Source: an uncultured Sinobacteraceae bacterium (GTDB lineage Bacteria > Pseudomonadota > Gammaproteobacteria > Steroidobacterales > Steroidobacteraceae). From it: 41,849 nt of DNA. Shown here piece after piece: positions 5,875 to 13,825 of the stretch. The notes under the pieces were generated by a model that saw nothing but the letters and a program-made list of their open reading frames with translations, did not search any database and was not told the DNA's origin. Position 1 is the first letter of the stretch. Each line of letters begins with the position of its first letter. The position numbers and the translations under genes are program-made. The stretch covers positions 1 to 41,849 of the forward strand of contig CALEKY010000177.1 in the NCBI GenBank assembly GCA_937902995.1, written 5' to 3'.

Positions 5875-7416
5875 ATGCGCGTTCGATTGACGCAGCCGTT
5901 AGTGCGTGCAGCGCGTTACTTTGGCGATCGTCTGGCGACGGTCGACGGTGACGATCGGCGGACTTGGCAAGAGTTTTACGAAGGGGTCACGAAGCTTGCC
6001 GGCGGTTTGCGGCGGCTCAATGTCGCGCCGGGCGATCGCATCGCCGTGCTGGCCAACAACGGCGTCGCCTATCTCGAGCTGTACTACGCGGTGCTCTGGG
6101 CCGGCGCAGTCATCGTGCCGCTCAATACGCGCCTCGCCGAACCGGAGATTCGTTTTCAGCTCCAGGATGCCGGTGTGCGCGTGCTGTTCTTCGGCGAAGA
6201 GTTTCGCGAGCTGGTGCACAAGCTCGCGAACAACATGGAACAGCCGCCGCTGTTCGTGGGTATCAGCGCGCCGTTGACGGACGGGCCGACGCTGGCGTCG
6301 GTGCGTGCACGTGGCGAACCGATCGAAGAGTCGATGCGCTGCGGCGACGATCTCGCCGGTATCTTCTTCACCGGCGGCACGACGGGATTGCCGAAGGGCG
6401 TCATGCTTTCGCACGAAAGTCTGCACGCCATGTCGCGCAATTTCGCGCTCGGATTCTCCATCGATTCGAGCTGCGTGAACTTGCATTCGGCGCCGATGTT
6501 TCACGTGTCGGCGGTCGGCATCTTTTTCACGACGATGGTGGGCGGCGTTCACGTGTTCACGCCGACGCTGGAGGCCGGTGCGCTGATCGAAATCATGGAG
6601 CGCGAGCGCGTCACTCACTGCTTCACGGTTCCGGCGGTCATCGACCGGATCACGAAGCATCCGAAGTCCGCGACTGCGAATCTTTCTTCCGTGCGCATCT
6701 TCGGCTACGGCGGATCGGCGATGCCCGTCACGTTGATCCTGGCGGCACGAGAGCGTTTCCCGCATGCAGGTCTCGCGCACGGCTACGGCATGACCGAAGT
6801 GCCGGCGTTGACGCTGCTCGCGCCGGAAGATCATTTGCCCGATGCGGACCCGAGAAGATTGCGCTCCGTCGGTCGGCCGATGTGCGAGTACGAGATCAAG
6901 GTCGTCGATCGCGAGGGCAAGGAATGTCCGCCGGGCGTCGCAGGCGAGATCATTGCCCGCGGTCCCAACATGATGCTCGGATATTGGAACCGGCCGAAGG
7001 AAACCGAAGAAGCGTTGCGCGGCGGCTGGATGCACACGCAGGACGTCGGTTACTTCGATGAGGGCGGCTATCTGTACATTTCCGACCGCATCAAGGACAT
7101 GATCGTCACTGGTGCCGAGAATGTCTATTCCATCGAAGTCGAGGATGTCTTGTATCGGCATCCGGCCGTGGAGGAGTGCGCGATCATCGGCGTGCCGGAC
7201 GAGAAATGGGGCGAGCGCGTGCATGCCATCGTGGTGCTCAAGACGGGTGCCAAAGCGGATGCGCAGGAGCTCATCCAGTTCTGTCGCCAACACATCGCAG
7301 GCTACAAGTGTCCGAAGACGCTCGAGTTCTGGCAGACGGCGTTGCCGCGCACAGCAGCCGGTAAAGTTCAGAAGGACAAGCTTCGCGCACAAGTGAGAGC
7401 TGCGCTCGGGGTCTGA
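5875..7416 (+). CDS. AMP-dependent fatty/carboxylic acyl-CoA synthetase
   Basis: A 513-aa member of the ANL adenylating superfamily that makes an acyl-CoA from a carboxylic acid, ATP and CoA. Seen: the P-loop TGGTTGLPKG at 166-175, the HGYGMTE motif, the hinge region DRIKDMIVTGAENVYSIEVE, and the C-terminal catalytic lysine in TAAGKVQKDKLR. Length is normal for medium-chain or FadD-like ligases. The ATG at 5875 is chosen over the GTG at 5845 because TGGAG lies five bases upstream. As last gene of the VOC-kinase-DUF6285-GST-synthetase run, it is a candidate for the entry step (LvaE-like). It does not look like PrpE or acetyl-CoA synthetase, which are more than 600 aa. Confidence 0.87.
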   Translation: MRVRLTQPLVRAARYFGDRLATVDGDDRRTWQEFYEGVTKLAGGLRRLNVAPGDRIAVLANNGVAYLELYYAVLWAGAVIVPLNTRLAEPEIRFQLQDAGVRVLFFGEEFRELVHKLANNMEQPPLFVGISAPLTDGPTLASVRARGEPIEESMRCGDDLAGIFFTGGTTGLPKGVMLSHESLHAMSRNFALGFSIDSSCVNLHSAPMFHVSAVGIFFTTMVGGVHVFTPTLEAGALIEIMERERVTHCFTVPAVIDRITKHPKSATANLSSVRIFGYGGSAMPVTLILAARERFPHAGLAHGYGMTEVPALTLLAPEDHLPDADPRRLRSVGRPMCEYEIKVVDREGKECPPGVAGEIIARGPNMMLGYWNRPKETEEALRGGWMHTQDVGYFDEGGYLYISDRIKDMIVTGAENVYSIEVEDVLYRHPAVEECAIIGVPDEKWGERVHAIVVLKTGAKADAQELIQFCRQHIAGYKCPKTLEFWQTALPRTAAGKVQKDKLRAQVRAALGV

Positions 7417-7496
7417 GCCGGATGGACGCACGGCAGAGAACTTTTTACTTCCGTCTCCAGTGCAACCGCCGAAGGATCGTTCGGTCGCAGGTCGTT

Positions 7497-9476
7497 TCAG
7501 CGATCGCGCTTACGCGATGCCGGCTTGAACGCCAATGTCACATTGCCTGGTCCCTGGCCGAACAAGCCGTACCCAGAGTTCAAGATCAACATTCCGTTGA
7601 CGGCAATAATGCCGGCGTTGTCGATGGATGCGCCGTTTGCCTTGACGCCGTTGAGCGTCGGGAACTCGCGTGCCGTGTCGTACTGCCACACCAACTTGCC
7701 CGTCTTGCGATGGAGCATGTAGATCCGTCCGTCGAGCGCGCCAACGATCAAATAGTCGCCGATGATGGCCGGAGCGGCCGAGGGGCCGAAGACATACTGG
7801 CAATGTTCGACGAATCGTTTGCGCTCGGCTGTACAGTCGGGTGTGATCGGAAATGACCAAGCGATGGATCCATCCGACAGGTTCAGTGCGTAAACGCCCG
7901 TGCGAATAGAGGGATCGGGTCGACGCTCCGGAATGTGTTGACCTGCGATCGTCTTGGCGGGTAGCGGTTGTCCTGGGCTAGTTATGGGGGCGTAGACATA
8001 GGTCTCATCTGCCGCAATACCCCAGTGAATCCCACCCATTGCTGAACCGGTGCCAAGCGGCGTGTGCCAGACGAGCTTGCCGGTGTCCGGATCCAAGGCC
8101 CATACATCGCCGGATTTCTGACCGGCAATGACGAGATCGCGTCCTTGCGGTGTGGTCGCCAAAATGGTCGATGCGCCGAAATCAACATCGCGGTAGACGG
8201 TTTCTTTTTCTGTCGGGCAGTTTTTGAGGCCGCTGCCCGTCGGGCCGCAGCCGACGTTGAAAACGTCGTGCGCAGTTGCCTGAAACGACCACAGTTCCCG
8301 GCCGGTCGACAAGTCGTACGACAGCAACGCATCCGTATTGCGATGTGCTGGGGCAGAGTTCGCTTCGCCGGTGCCGACGTAAAGACGGTTGCGCTTGAGG
8401 TCGATGGAGGGTGAGTTCCAGACCGAGGCTCCTGAAGGGCCCCAGAGCATTTGGCCGTCGCCGCGATCGCGTAATGGCTTCGCATGCTCCATCGTGTGCG
8501 CTTCCCACACGCGCTTACCGGTCATGGCATCGAGCGCGACGACGCCGCCGTGCAACGTGCAACACACGTGATTGTCGTTTGCAGCGATCATGATCTCGTA
8601 CTGGGAAGACGGAGCGATCACCTTGTCGCCCACGAGTACCGGCGTGCCGGTCGCGATCGATTGCGGGAACAACCCCATGTGACTGATCCAGAGCGGCTGG
8701 CCGCTCAAGGCATCGATCAGGTGAATGTACGCCCCCATGTCGCCGACGAGAACGACGGGCCGGCCATCGGCGCGCACGCCGTACGCTGCGCTGGATCGCA
8801 GCGTCCTCGGCGAGTGGTAGATCCATTGAATGCAAGGCTTGGACTGATTGGAGACATCGATCGCGAAGACTCGATTACGATTCTCGCCGACGGGCAGGAA
8901 CAGCGTCGTACCGACGACGGCTGCTTGACTCCGCATTGTCGATACCTCGGGAAACCCGATTGCCCAAGCGAGCTCGAGTGTCTGAAGTTCGTCGGGTTCG
9001 AATCCTGCTTGCTCGTAGCTCAGTTGGCGCCTATTCCTGAGGTCGTAGCCGAAGGTCGCTACGGTCGGAGCGCGATCCAATCGCGGTGTGCGACGCTCGG
9101 CAGGGCACATCATGCTCTGGGTCCAGCCGTCGTCCGTTTGCTCCGCTTCGGATAGATAGTCGGCGACGTAGGAGACATCGGCCGTGGGCATGCCCGATGC
9201 AAAGGGGCGCATCTTGCCAATGTAGAGAGCATTTTCGATCGTCGCAGACGACAAGCGACTCAGGCTTGCCTTTGAGGGTGCCTTGGACGTTTCGGGATTG
9301 TCGTGACACGATGCGCACCTCTGCGCATAGACGGCTGCACCCGGGTGTTGCGTGGTTGCGATCGTGGACTGGGCGGATTGCTCCGCTGCTGTCGATCCGG
9401 CAGCAACAAACGAGCTCAAAAGGGCTGCTAGCCGAACTGCTTGGCGATTCGTTCGTGAATCGATGAGCCGCGACAT
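7497..9476 (-). CDS. Exported quinohemoprotein alcohol dehydrogenase (cytochrome c + PQQ propeller; PVA dehydrogenase-like)
   Basis: A 659-aa periplasmic protein. Residues 1 to ~31 form a signal peptide ending near STAAEQ. A cytochrome c domain follows with the haem motif CASCH (Cys54, Cys57, His58) and candidate axial Met89 or Met96. The rest is a beta-propeller with repeated W/GD-type blades (ALDAMTGKRVWE, YDLSTGRELWSF, LDPDTGKLVWHT, HRKTGKLVWQYD). Adjacent Cys305-Cys306 (NHVCCTLHGG) recall the disulphide over PQQ in quinoprotein dehydrogenases. The N-terminal haem order matches polyvinyl-alcohol dehydrogenase (cytochrome) better than classical quinohaemoprotein ADHs, which carry the haem at the C-terminus. 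AGGGGGA precedes the ATG at 9476. It probably oxidises a secondary alcohol and passes electrons to the respiratory chain. No PQQ synthesis genes are in the window. Confidence 0.8.
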   Translation of the reverse strand: MSRLIDSRTNRQAVRLAALLSSFVAAGSTAAEQSAQSTIATTQHPGAAVYAQRCASCHDNPETSKAPSKASLSRLSSATIENALYIGKMRPFASGMPTADVSYVADYLSEAEQTDDGWTQSMMCPAERRTPRLDRAPTVATFGYDLRNRRQLSYEQAGFEPDELQTLELAWAIGFPEVSTMRSQAAVVGTTLFLPVGENRNRVFAIDVSNQSKPCIQWIYHSPRTLRSSAAYGVRADGRPVVLVGDMGAYIHLIDALSGQPLWISHMGLFPQSIATGTPVLVGDKVIAPSSQYEIMIAANDNHVCCTLHGGVVALDAMTGKRVWEAHTMEHAKPLRDRGDGQMLWGPSGASVWNSPSIDLKRNRLYVGTGEANSAPAHRNTDALLSYDLSTGRELWSFQATAHDVFNVGCGPTGSGLKNCPTEKETVYRDVDFGASTILATTPQGRDLVIAGQKSGDVWALDPDTGKLVWHTPLGTGSAMGGIHWGIAADETYVYAPITSPGQPLPAKTIAGQHIPERRPDPSIRTGVYALNLSDGSIAWSFPITPDCTAERKRFVEHCQYVFGPSAAPAIIGDYLIVGALDGRIYMLHRKTGKLVWQYDTAREFPTLNGVKANGASIDNAGIIAVNGMLILNSGYGLFGQGPGNVTLAFKPASRKRDR

Positions 9477-9634
9477 TCGCTTTCCCCCTGCGACGTGCGT
9501 AGTAGATGACGCACCAGTGCGGGCCGGGCTGTGCAACCGTGGGCGCGTCAGTACTAAGACGGATGAGGGGCGAGGAGCGGCAGTCGACTTCGTTCTCGAG
9601 TGGCGGGGAGGAGGATTGCCCGTCTAGGATCGAA

Positions 9635-11587
9635 TTACCGACGAACAGAACTGATTCGCCGTGCCTGTGCACGCGACAATCTTCGCCAAAGCGTCGTGCG
9701 GCCGATGCCGAGCCTCTTGGCAGCGAGCGTGCGATCGCCACCGCACTCCGCGAGCACGCGCTCAATCATTTCCAGTTCGGTTTCTTCGCGATGGCTGGCG
9801 AGCAGGGGCGCTTGCGGCGCAGCTGCGTTCGCGAAAATTTCCGGAATGAGCTCGCGCAGCAGATCGCGTGGAGAAGTGTCCCTTCTGTTCCCAATGTCGT
9901 ACGTCGCGATGCGCTCGACGAAGTTCTCGAGCTCGCGGACGTTTCCGGGCCAGGAATAATGCGTTCCTGCGCGAACGAGCTCATCGAGCAGCGCTTGCGT
10001 CATCGTGCCTGGACGTACTCGGTCGCTCACTCGGCGCAGCATGTGCTGCGCAAGCTCGGGCAAGTCGTCGATGCGCTCGCGCAGCGGCGGCAATGCAAGG
10101 CGCAGGATGTTGAGCCGGTAGTAGAGATCGCTGCGGAATTCGCCGCGGGCGACTTGGGCGTCGAGGTCGCGGTGCGTTGCCGCGATGACGCGTACGTCGA
10201 TGCGCGTCGGTTCGATCGCGCCGATCCGCAGCACTTCGCGTTCTTGCAGCACGCGCAACATGCGCGTTTGCAGCGGCACCGGCATTTCGCCGATCTCATC
10301 GAGAAAGATCGTGCCGGTGTGCGCAGCTTCGAACAGGCCGACCTTGCCTCCCTTGCGCGCACCGGTGAACGCGCCTTCCTCGTAGCCGAACAGCTCGCTC
10401 TCGAGCAGGGCAGCGGGGAAAGCAGCGCAATTGACGGCGACGAACGGCTGATTGCGGCGTGCGCTCGCCATGTGAATGCCTTGGGCGAGCAGTTCTTTGC
10501 CGGTACCGCTTTCGCCGATGATGAGTACGGTCGCGTCGCTGCGGGCAAACTGCTGTGCAAGGGCTCGAGTCTGTGCGATCGCAGGACAATGGCCGACGAT
10601 GTCTTCGAGCCGATAGCGCGCCGTTCTCGGCCGCGGCCGCTGCGTACGCAGCCGACGATCGACGCGCTGAATCGCGTCCGGATCCTGGCACGTGAGCACG
10701 GCGCCGGTCTGCGAGCCTTGTTCGATGATCGGCACGCGCGTCGTGACGAGCGATTTGCTTCCGACGCGTTGCAGCTCTTCGATATCCGCACGCCGCTCCC
10801 GCAGCGTCGCCGACAGCGTGAGCTCGGGGGCTATGTCGCTCAGCTTGCGCCCGACCAGAGCGGACATCGGCTGTCCCAGCAAGCGCTCCATTGCAGGATT
10901 GACGACTTCGATGCGCTCTTGCATGTCCACAGCGACGACGCCGTCGCGCAGATGAGCGAGCACGCTGTTCAGACGGTCGCGCTTGGCGGCTTCGATGCGC
11001 GACAGGCGGACGCGTTCGAGTGCTTCGTCCAGGGTCTCGCGCACGGCATCTTCCGAGTACAAGAAGATGCCGTGCATGCCGGCTTGCTCTGCGAGATCCA
11101 CGATGAGCCCCGGGGCGACGACGACTTCAATGGATCTGGCCTTCAGCTCCCGCACGCAATCGCGGGCGTCCTCTTCGGTTCGGTACGTGCGAAGCTCGAT
11201 ACCCAGCCCGAACAATTCGTCGAAATGCTGCACCTCGCGCGGAATGTCGCCATGCGTCACGAGTGCGATGCGTGATGAAATGCTGCGGGCACGTGCGAGC
11301 GCGCGCATGACGTCGAAGCCGCCGACGCGTACGAGCACGACCGGGATGTCGAGCTGTTGGCGCAGGTAGGCGCCGTTCGAGCCGGCAGCGACGATGACAT
11401 CGATGGGCTCCTCGGCGTGCATCGCGCGGATTTCGTCCACTGCGGCATCGAAGCCGCGATCGAGAATTTGCAATCGCGCGAGCTCGCGATAGCTCGGCGC
11501 GATTTCTCGAAGCAGATCGCGCAGGCGATGCAGACCGACGGCAACGACGCGCGGAGCGGATGCGGCGCGCGGGTAGGGGGAGAGCAT
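9635..11587 (-). CDS. prpR: PrpR, sigma-54-dependent activator of the methylcitrate operon
   Basis: A 650-aa enhancer-binding protein. Residues ~10-190 form a PrpR_N sensor domain, which in the family binds 2-methylcitrate. A PAS-like part (~200-300) follows. The AAA+ domain has Walker A GESGTGKE at 358-365 and the sigma-54-contacting GAFTGA loop at 405-410. A Fis-type helix-turn-helix (RTLAAKRLGIGRTTLWRRL) lies near the C-terminus. It is transcribed divergently from prpB, and the 174-bp gap holds a -24/-12 promoter facing prpB and a 39-bp dyad overlapping the prpR ribosome-binding site, so autoregulation is likely. All motifs needed for activation are intact. The paralogous alternative, another sigma-54 activator, is unlikely given the sensor domain and neighbours. 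Confidence 0.93.
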   Translation of the reverse strand: MLSPYPRAASAPRVVAVGLHRLRDLLREIAPSYRELARLQILDRGFDAAVDEIRAMHAEEPIDVIVAAGSNGAYLRQQLDIPVVLVRVGGFDVMRALARARSISSRIALVTHGDIPREVQHFDELFGLGIELRTYRTEEDARDCVRELKARSIEVVVAPGLIVDLAEQAGMHGIFLYSEDAVRETLDEALERVRLSRIEAAKRDRLNSVLAHLRDGVVAVDMQERIEVVNPAMERLLGQPMSALVGRKLSDIAPELTLSATLRERRADIEELQRVGSKSLVTTRVPIIEQGSQTGAVLTCQDPDAIQRVDRRLRTQRPRPRTARYRLEDIVGHCPAIAQTRALAQQFARSDATVLIIGESGTGKELLAQGIHMASARRNQPFVAVNCAAFPAALLESELFGYEEGAFTGARKGGKVGLFEAAHTGTIFLDEIGEMPVPLQTRMLRVLQEREVLRIGAIEPTRIDVRVIAATHRDLDAQVARGEFRSDLYYRLNILRLALPPLRERIDDLPELAQHMLRRVSDRVRPGTMTQALLDELVRAGTHYSWPGNVRELENFVERIATYDIGNRRDTSPRDLLRELIPEIFANAAAPQAPLLASHREETELEMIERVLAECGGDRTLAAKRLGIGRTTLWRRLSRAQARRISSVRR

Positions 11588-11596
11588 TGGAACGAC

Positions 11597-11635
11597 CTGT
11601 TTCAGTTGGAACGCGGCGTTTCAAGTCTGAAACAG
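11597..11635. promoter_or_regulatory. Large dyad, candidate PrpR upstream activating site
   Basis: Outer arms CTGTTTCAG (11597-11605) and CTGAAACAG (11627-11635) are perfect complements. Nested inside are TTGGAACG and CGTTTCAA (7 of 8 pairs) around CGG. The site lies about 75-110 bp upstream of the -24 box facing prpB, a suitable distance for an enhancer-binding protein, and its left end overlaps the AGGT ribosome-binding site of prpR (11595-11598). Binding by PrpR is inferred from position. Confidence 0.7.
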
Positions 11636-11706
11636 TCGGGATGTTTTGGCTAGTCCTTTTTGAGCCTAAACGGCTGATGTATCGAAAATTTTCATCCCCG
11701 GGCGGG

Positions 11707-11723
11707 TTGGCATGCGATTTGCG
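11707..11723 (+). promoter_or_regulatory. Sigma-54 (-24/-12) promoter of prpB
   Basis: TTGGCATGCGATTTGCG matches the consensus TTGGCACG-N4-TTGC, with exactly ten bases between the GG (11709-11710) and the GC (11721-11722). The start of transcription should be near 11733-11735, giving a leader of about 28 bases to the GTG start of prpB. An AT-rich, weakly IHF-like stretch (TATCGAAAATTTT, 11680-11692) lies between promoter and dyad. Confidence 0.88.
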
Positions 11724-11761
11724 AGTATCGAACACTCATTTATATGTGGATGGGTAGCACC

Positions 11762-12640
11762 GTGAGCACACCAGGCGCATTGTTTCGGGCGGCGTTGGCC
11801 GCCGAATCTCCGTTGCAGGTCGTCGGCGCGATCAACGCGAATCATGCGTTGCTCGCCAAACGCGCTGGGTATCGCGCGATTTATCTCTCGGGCGGCGGCG
11901 TGGCGGCCGGATCGCTCGGTATGCCGGATCTGGGTCTCAACACGCTCGACGACGTGCTTACCGACATTCGGCGGATCACCGATGTGTGCGATCTGCCGCT
12001 GATGGTCGACATCGACACCGGTTTCGGTCCGAGCGCGCTCAACATCGCCCGCACGATCAAGAGCCTCATCAAGTTCGGCGCGGCTGCTTGCCACATCGAG
12101 GATCAAGTCGGCGCGAAGCGCTGCGGTCATCGGCCGGGTAAGGAGATCGTATCGACCGAGGAAATGGTCGATCGCATCAAAGCCGCGGCCGATGCCAAGA
12201 CCGACGCGAGCTTTTTCTTGATCGCGCGCACCGATGCGATTGCCGTGCACGGCGTCGATGCGGCGATCGAGCGGGCGATCGCCTGCGTCGAGGCGGGGGC
12301 GGACGGCATTTTCGCGGAAGCGGCTTACGATCTCGACACCTATCGGCGTTTCGTCGATGCGGTGAAAGTGCCGGTGCTCGCGAACATCACCGAGTTCGGC
12401 AAGACGCCGCTGTTCTCGGTCGACGAGTTGCGCAGCGCGGGTGTCGCCATTGCGCTCTATCCGCTGAGTGCCTTCCGCGCCATGAACAAAGCCGCCGAGA
12501 ACGTGTATCTCGCGATTCGCCGCGATGGCCACCAGCGCAACGTCCTCGATACCATGCAGACCCGCGAGGAGCTGTACGAGCGGATCGGCTATCACGCGTA
12601 CGAGCAGCACTTGGACGCCCTCTTTGCGGCGCGGAAATAA
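11762..12640 (+). CDS. prpB: 2-methylisocitrate lyase
   Basis: A 292-aa enzyme that cleaves 2-methylisocitrate to pyruvate and succinate, the last step of the methylcitrate cycle. The isocitrate-lyase-superfamily signature KRCGH is at residues 119-123 with the catalytic Cys121. INANHALLAKRAGY, SGGGVAAGSLG and the metal-binding DIDTGFG are present, and the sequence aligns closely with E. coli PrpB throughout. The GTG at 11762 is chosen: it gives an N-terminus (STPGALFRAAL) matching E. coli PrpB, GGATGGG is seven bases upstream, and the predicted transcript start leaves little room before the ATGs at 11744 and 11750. It is the first gene of the sigma-54-controlled operon, with prpC 30 bases downstream. 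Confidence 0.96.
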   Translation: MSTPGALFRAALAAESPLQVVGAINANHALLAKRAGYRAIYLSGGGVAAGSLGMPDLGLNTLDDVLTDIRRITDVCDLPLMVDIDTGFGPSALNIARTIKSLIKFGAAACHIEDQVGAKRCGHRPGKEIVSTEEMVDRIKAAADAKTDASFFLIARTDAIAVHGVDAAIERAIACVEAGADGIFAEAAYDLDTYRRFVDAVKVPVLANITEFGKTPLFSVDELRSAGVAIALYPLSAFRAMNKAAENVYLAIRRDGHQRNVLDTMQTREELYERIGYHAYEQHLDALFAARK

Positions 12641-12670
12641 CGACTACGAGATTCCACGAGGAGATTTCGC

Positions 12671-13825
12671 ATGACCGATACGGCCACTCCGGGCTTCAAG
12701 CCCAAGAAATCCGTCGCTCTCTCCGGCACCGTCGCGGGCAATACGGCGCTCTGTACAGTCGGACGCACCGGCAACGACTTGCACTATCGCGGCTACGACA
12801 TCCTCGACATCGCCACGGTGTGCGAATTCGAGGAAATTGCGTACTTGCTCGTACACGGCAAGCTGCCGAACGTCGCCGAGCTCACCGAATACAAGAACAA
12901 GCTGCGCTCGCTGCGCGGCATTCCCGCTGGCGTGAAGATTGTGCTCGAACAGCTGCCGCCCTCGGCGCATCCGATGGACGTGATGCGCACCGGTGTTTCG
13001 GCGCTCGGTTGCGTATCGCCCGAGAAAGAAGATCACAACGTGCCGGGTGCGCGGGACATCGCCGACAAGCTCATGGCGAGCCTCGGCTCGATGCTCTTGT
13101 ACTGGTACCACTTCAGCCACAACGGCAAGCGCATCGACACCGACAGCGAAGAGGACTCGATCGGCGGTCACTTCCTGCATCTCTTGCACGGCAAGCGGCC
13201 GAGCGAGCTCTGGGTGCGCAGCATGCACACCTCGCTCATTCTGTATGCCGAGCACGAGTTCAACGCGTCGACGTTCACTGGTCGCGTCATTGCCGGCACG
13301 GGCAGCGACATGTACTCGGCTATTGCCGGCGCGATCGGCGCGCTGCGCGGTCCGAAGCACGGTGGCGCCAACGAAGTCGCCTTCGAGGTGCAGAAGCGTT
13401 ACGAAACGCCCGATGAGGCCGAAGCGGACATTCGTAAGCGCGTCGAGCGCAAGGAAGTCATTATCGGCTTCGGTCACCCGGTCTACACGGTGAGCGATCC
13501 GCGCAACAAGATCATCAAGGAAGTGGCGCGCGAGCTGTCGCAGGCGGCGAACAACATGAAGATGTTCAATATCGCCGAGCGGCTCGAGAGCGTGATGTGG
13601 GACATCAAGAAAATGTTCCCGAACCTGGATTGGTTCAGTGCCGTGAGCTATCACATGATGGGCGTGCCGACCGCGATGTTCACGCCGCTGTTTGTCATCG
13701 CTCGCACGAGCGGTTGGAGCGCGCACATCATCGAACAGCGCCTGGACGGCAAGATCATTCGTCCGAGCGCCAATTACATCGGTCCCGAAAATCAGAAGTT
13801 CGTCCCGTTGAAAGATCGTCCATGA
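12671..13825 (+). CDS. prpC: 2-methylcitrate synthase
   Basis: A 384-aa citrate-synthase-family enzyme that condenses propionyl-CoA with oxaloacetate to 2-methylcitrate. Seen: GNTALCTVGRTGNDLHYRGYDI at the N-terminus in the short, PrpC-type form, GPKHGGANEVAFEV and FGHPVYTVSDPRN carrying the catalytic histidines, and the PTAMFTPLFVIARTSGWSAHIIEQR region. ACGAGGAG precedes the ATG. The length and its position between prpB and acnD favour methylcitrate synthase over the housekeeping citrate synthase. The stop codon overlaps the acnD start (ATGA), implying translational coupling. Confidence 0.96.
   Translation: MTDTATPGFKPKKSVALSGTVAGNTALCTVGRTGNDLHYRGYDILDIATVCEFEEIAYLLVHGKLPNVAELTEYKNKLRSLRGIPAGVKIVLEQLPPSAHPMDVMRTGVSALGCVSPEKEDHNVPGARDIADKLMASLGSMLLYWYHFSHNGKRIDTDSEEDSIGGHFLHLLHGKRPSELWVRSMHTSLILYAEHEFNASTFTGRVIAGTGSDMYSAIAGAIGALRGPKHGGANEVAFEVQKRYETPDEAEADIRKRVERKEVIIGFGHPVYTVSDPRNKIIKEVARELSQAANNMKMFNIAERLESVMWDIKKMFPNLDWFSAVSYHMMGVPTAMFTPLFVIARTSGWSAHIIEQRLDGKIIRPSANYIGPENQKFVPLKDRP

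Noticed and set aside
8996..9035. tRNA-like words: a T-arm-like GGTTCGAATCC followed by a D-arm-like GTAGCTCAGTTGG, in permuted order
   Set aside because: They lie inside the quinohemoprotein coding sequence, the order is reversed, the D-stem partner (GAGC) is missing and no anticodon arm fits between them. Chance resemblance.
10027..10791. Long alternative-frame open frames within prpR (also within acnD, the synthetase and other GC-rich genes)
   Set aside because: They are arginine- or serine-rich products of GC-biased third positions in a well-supported gene; none shows a recognisable domain.
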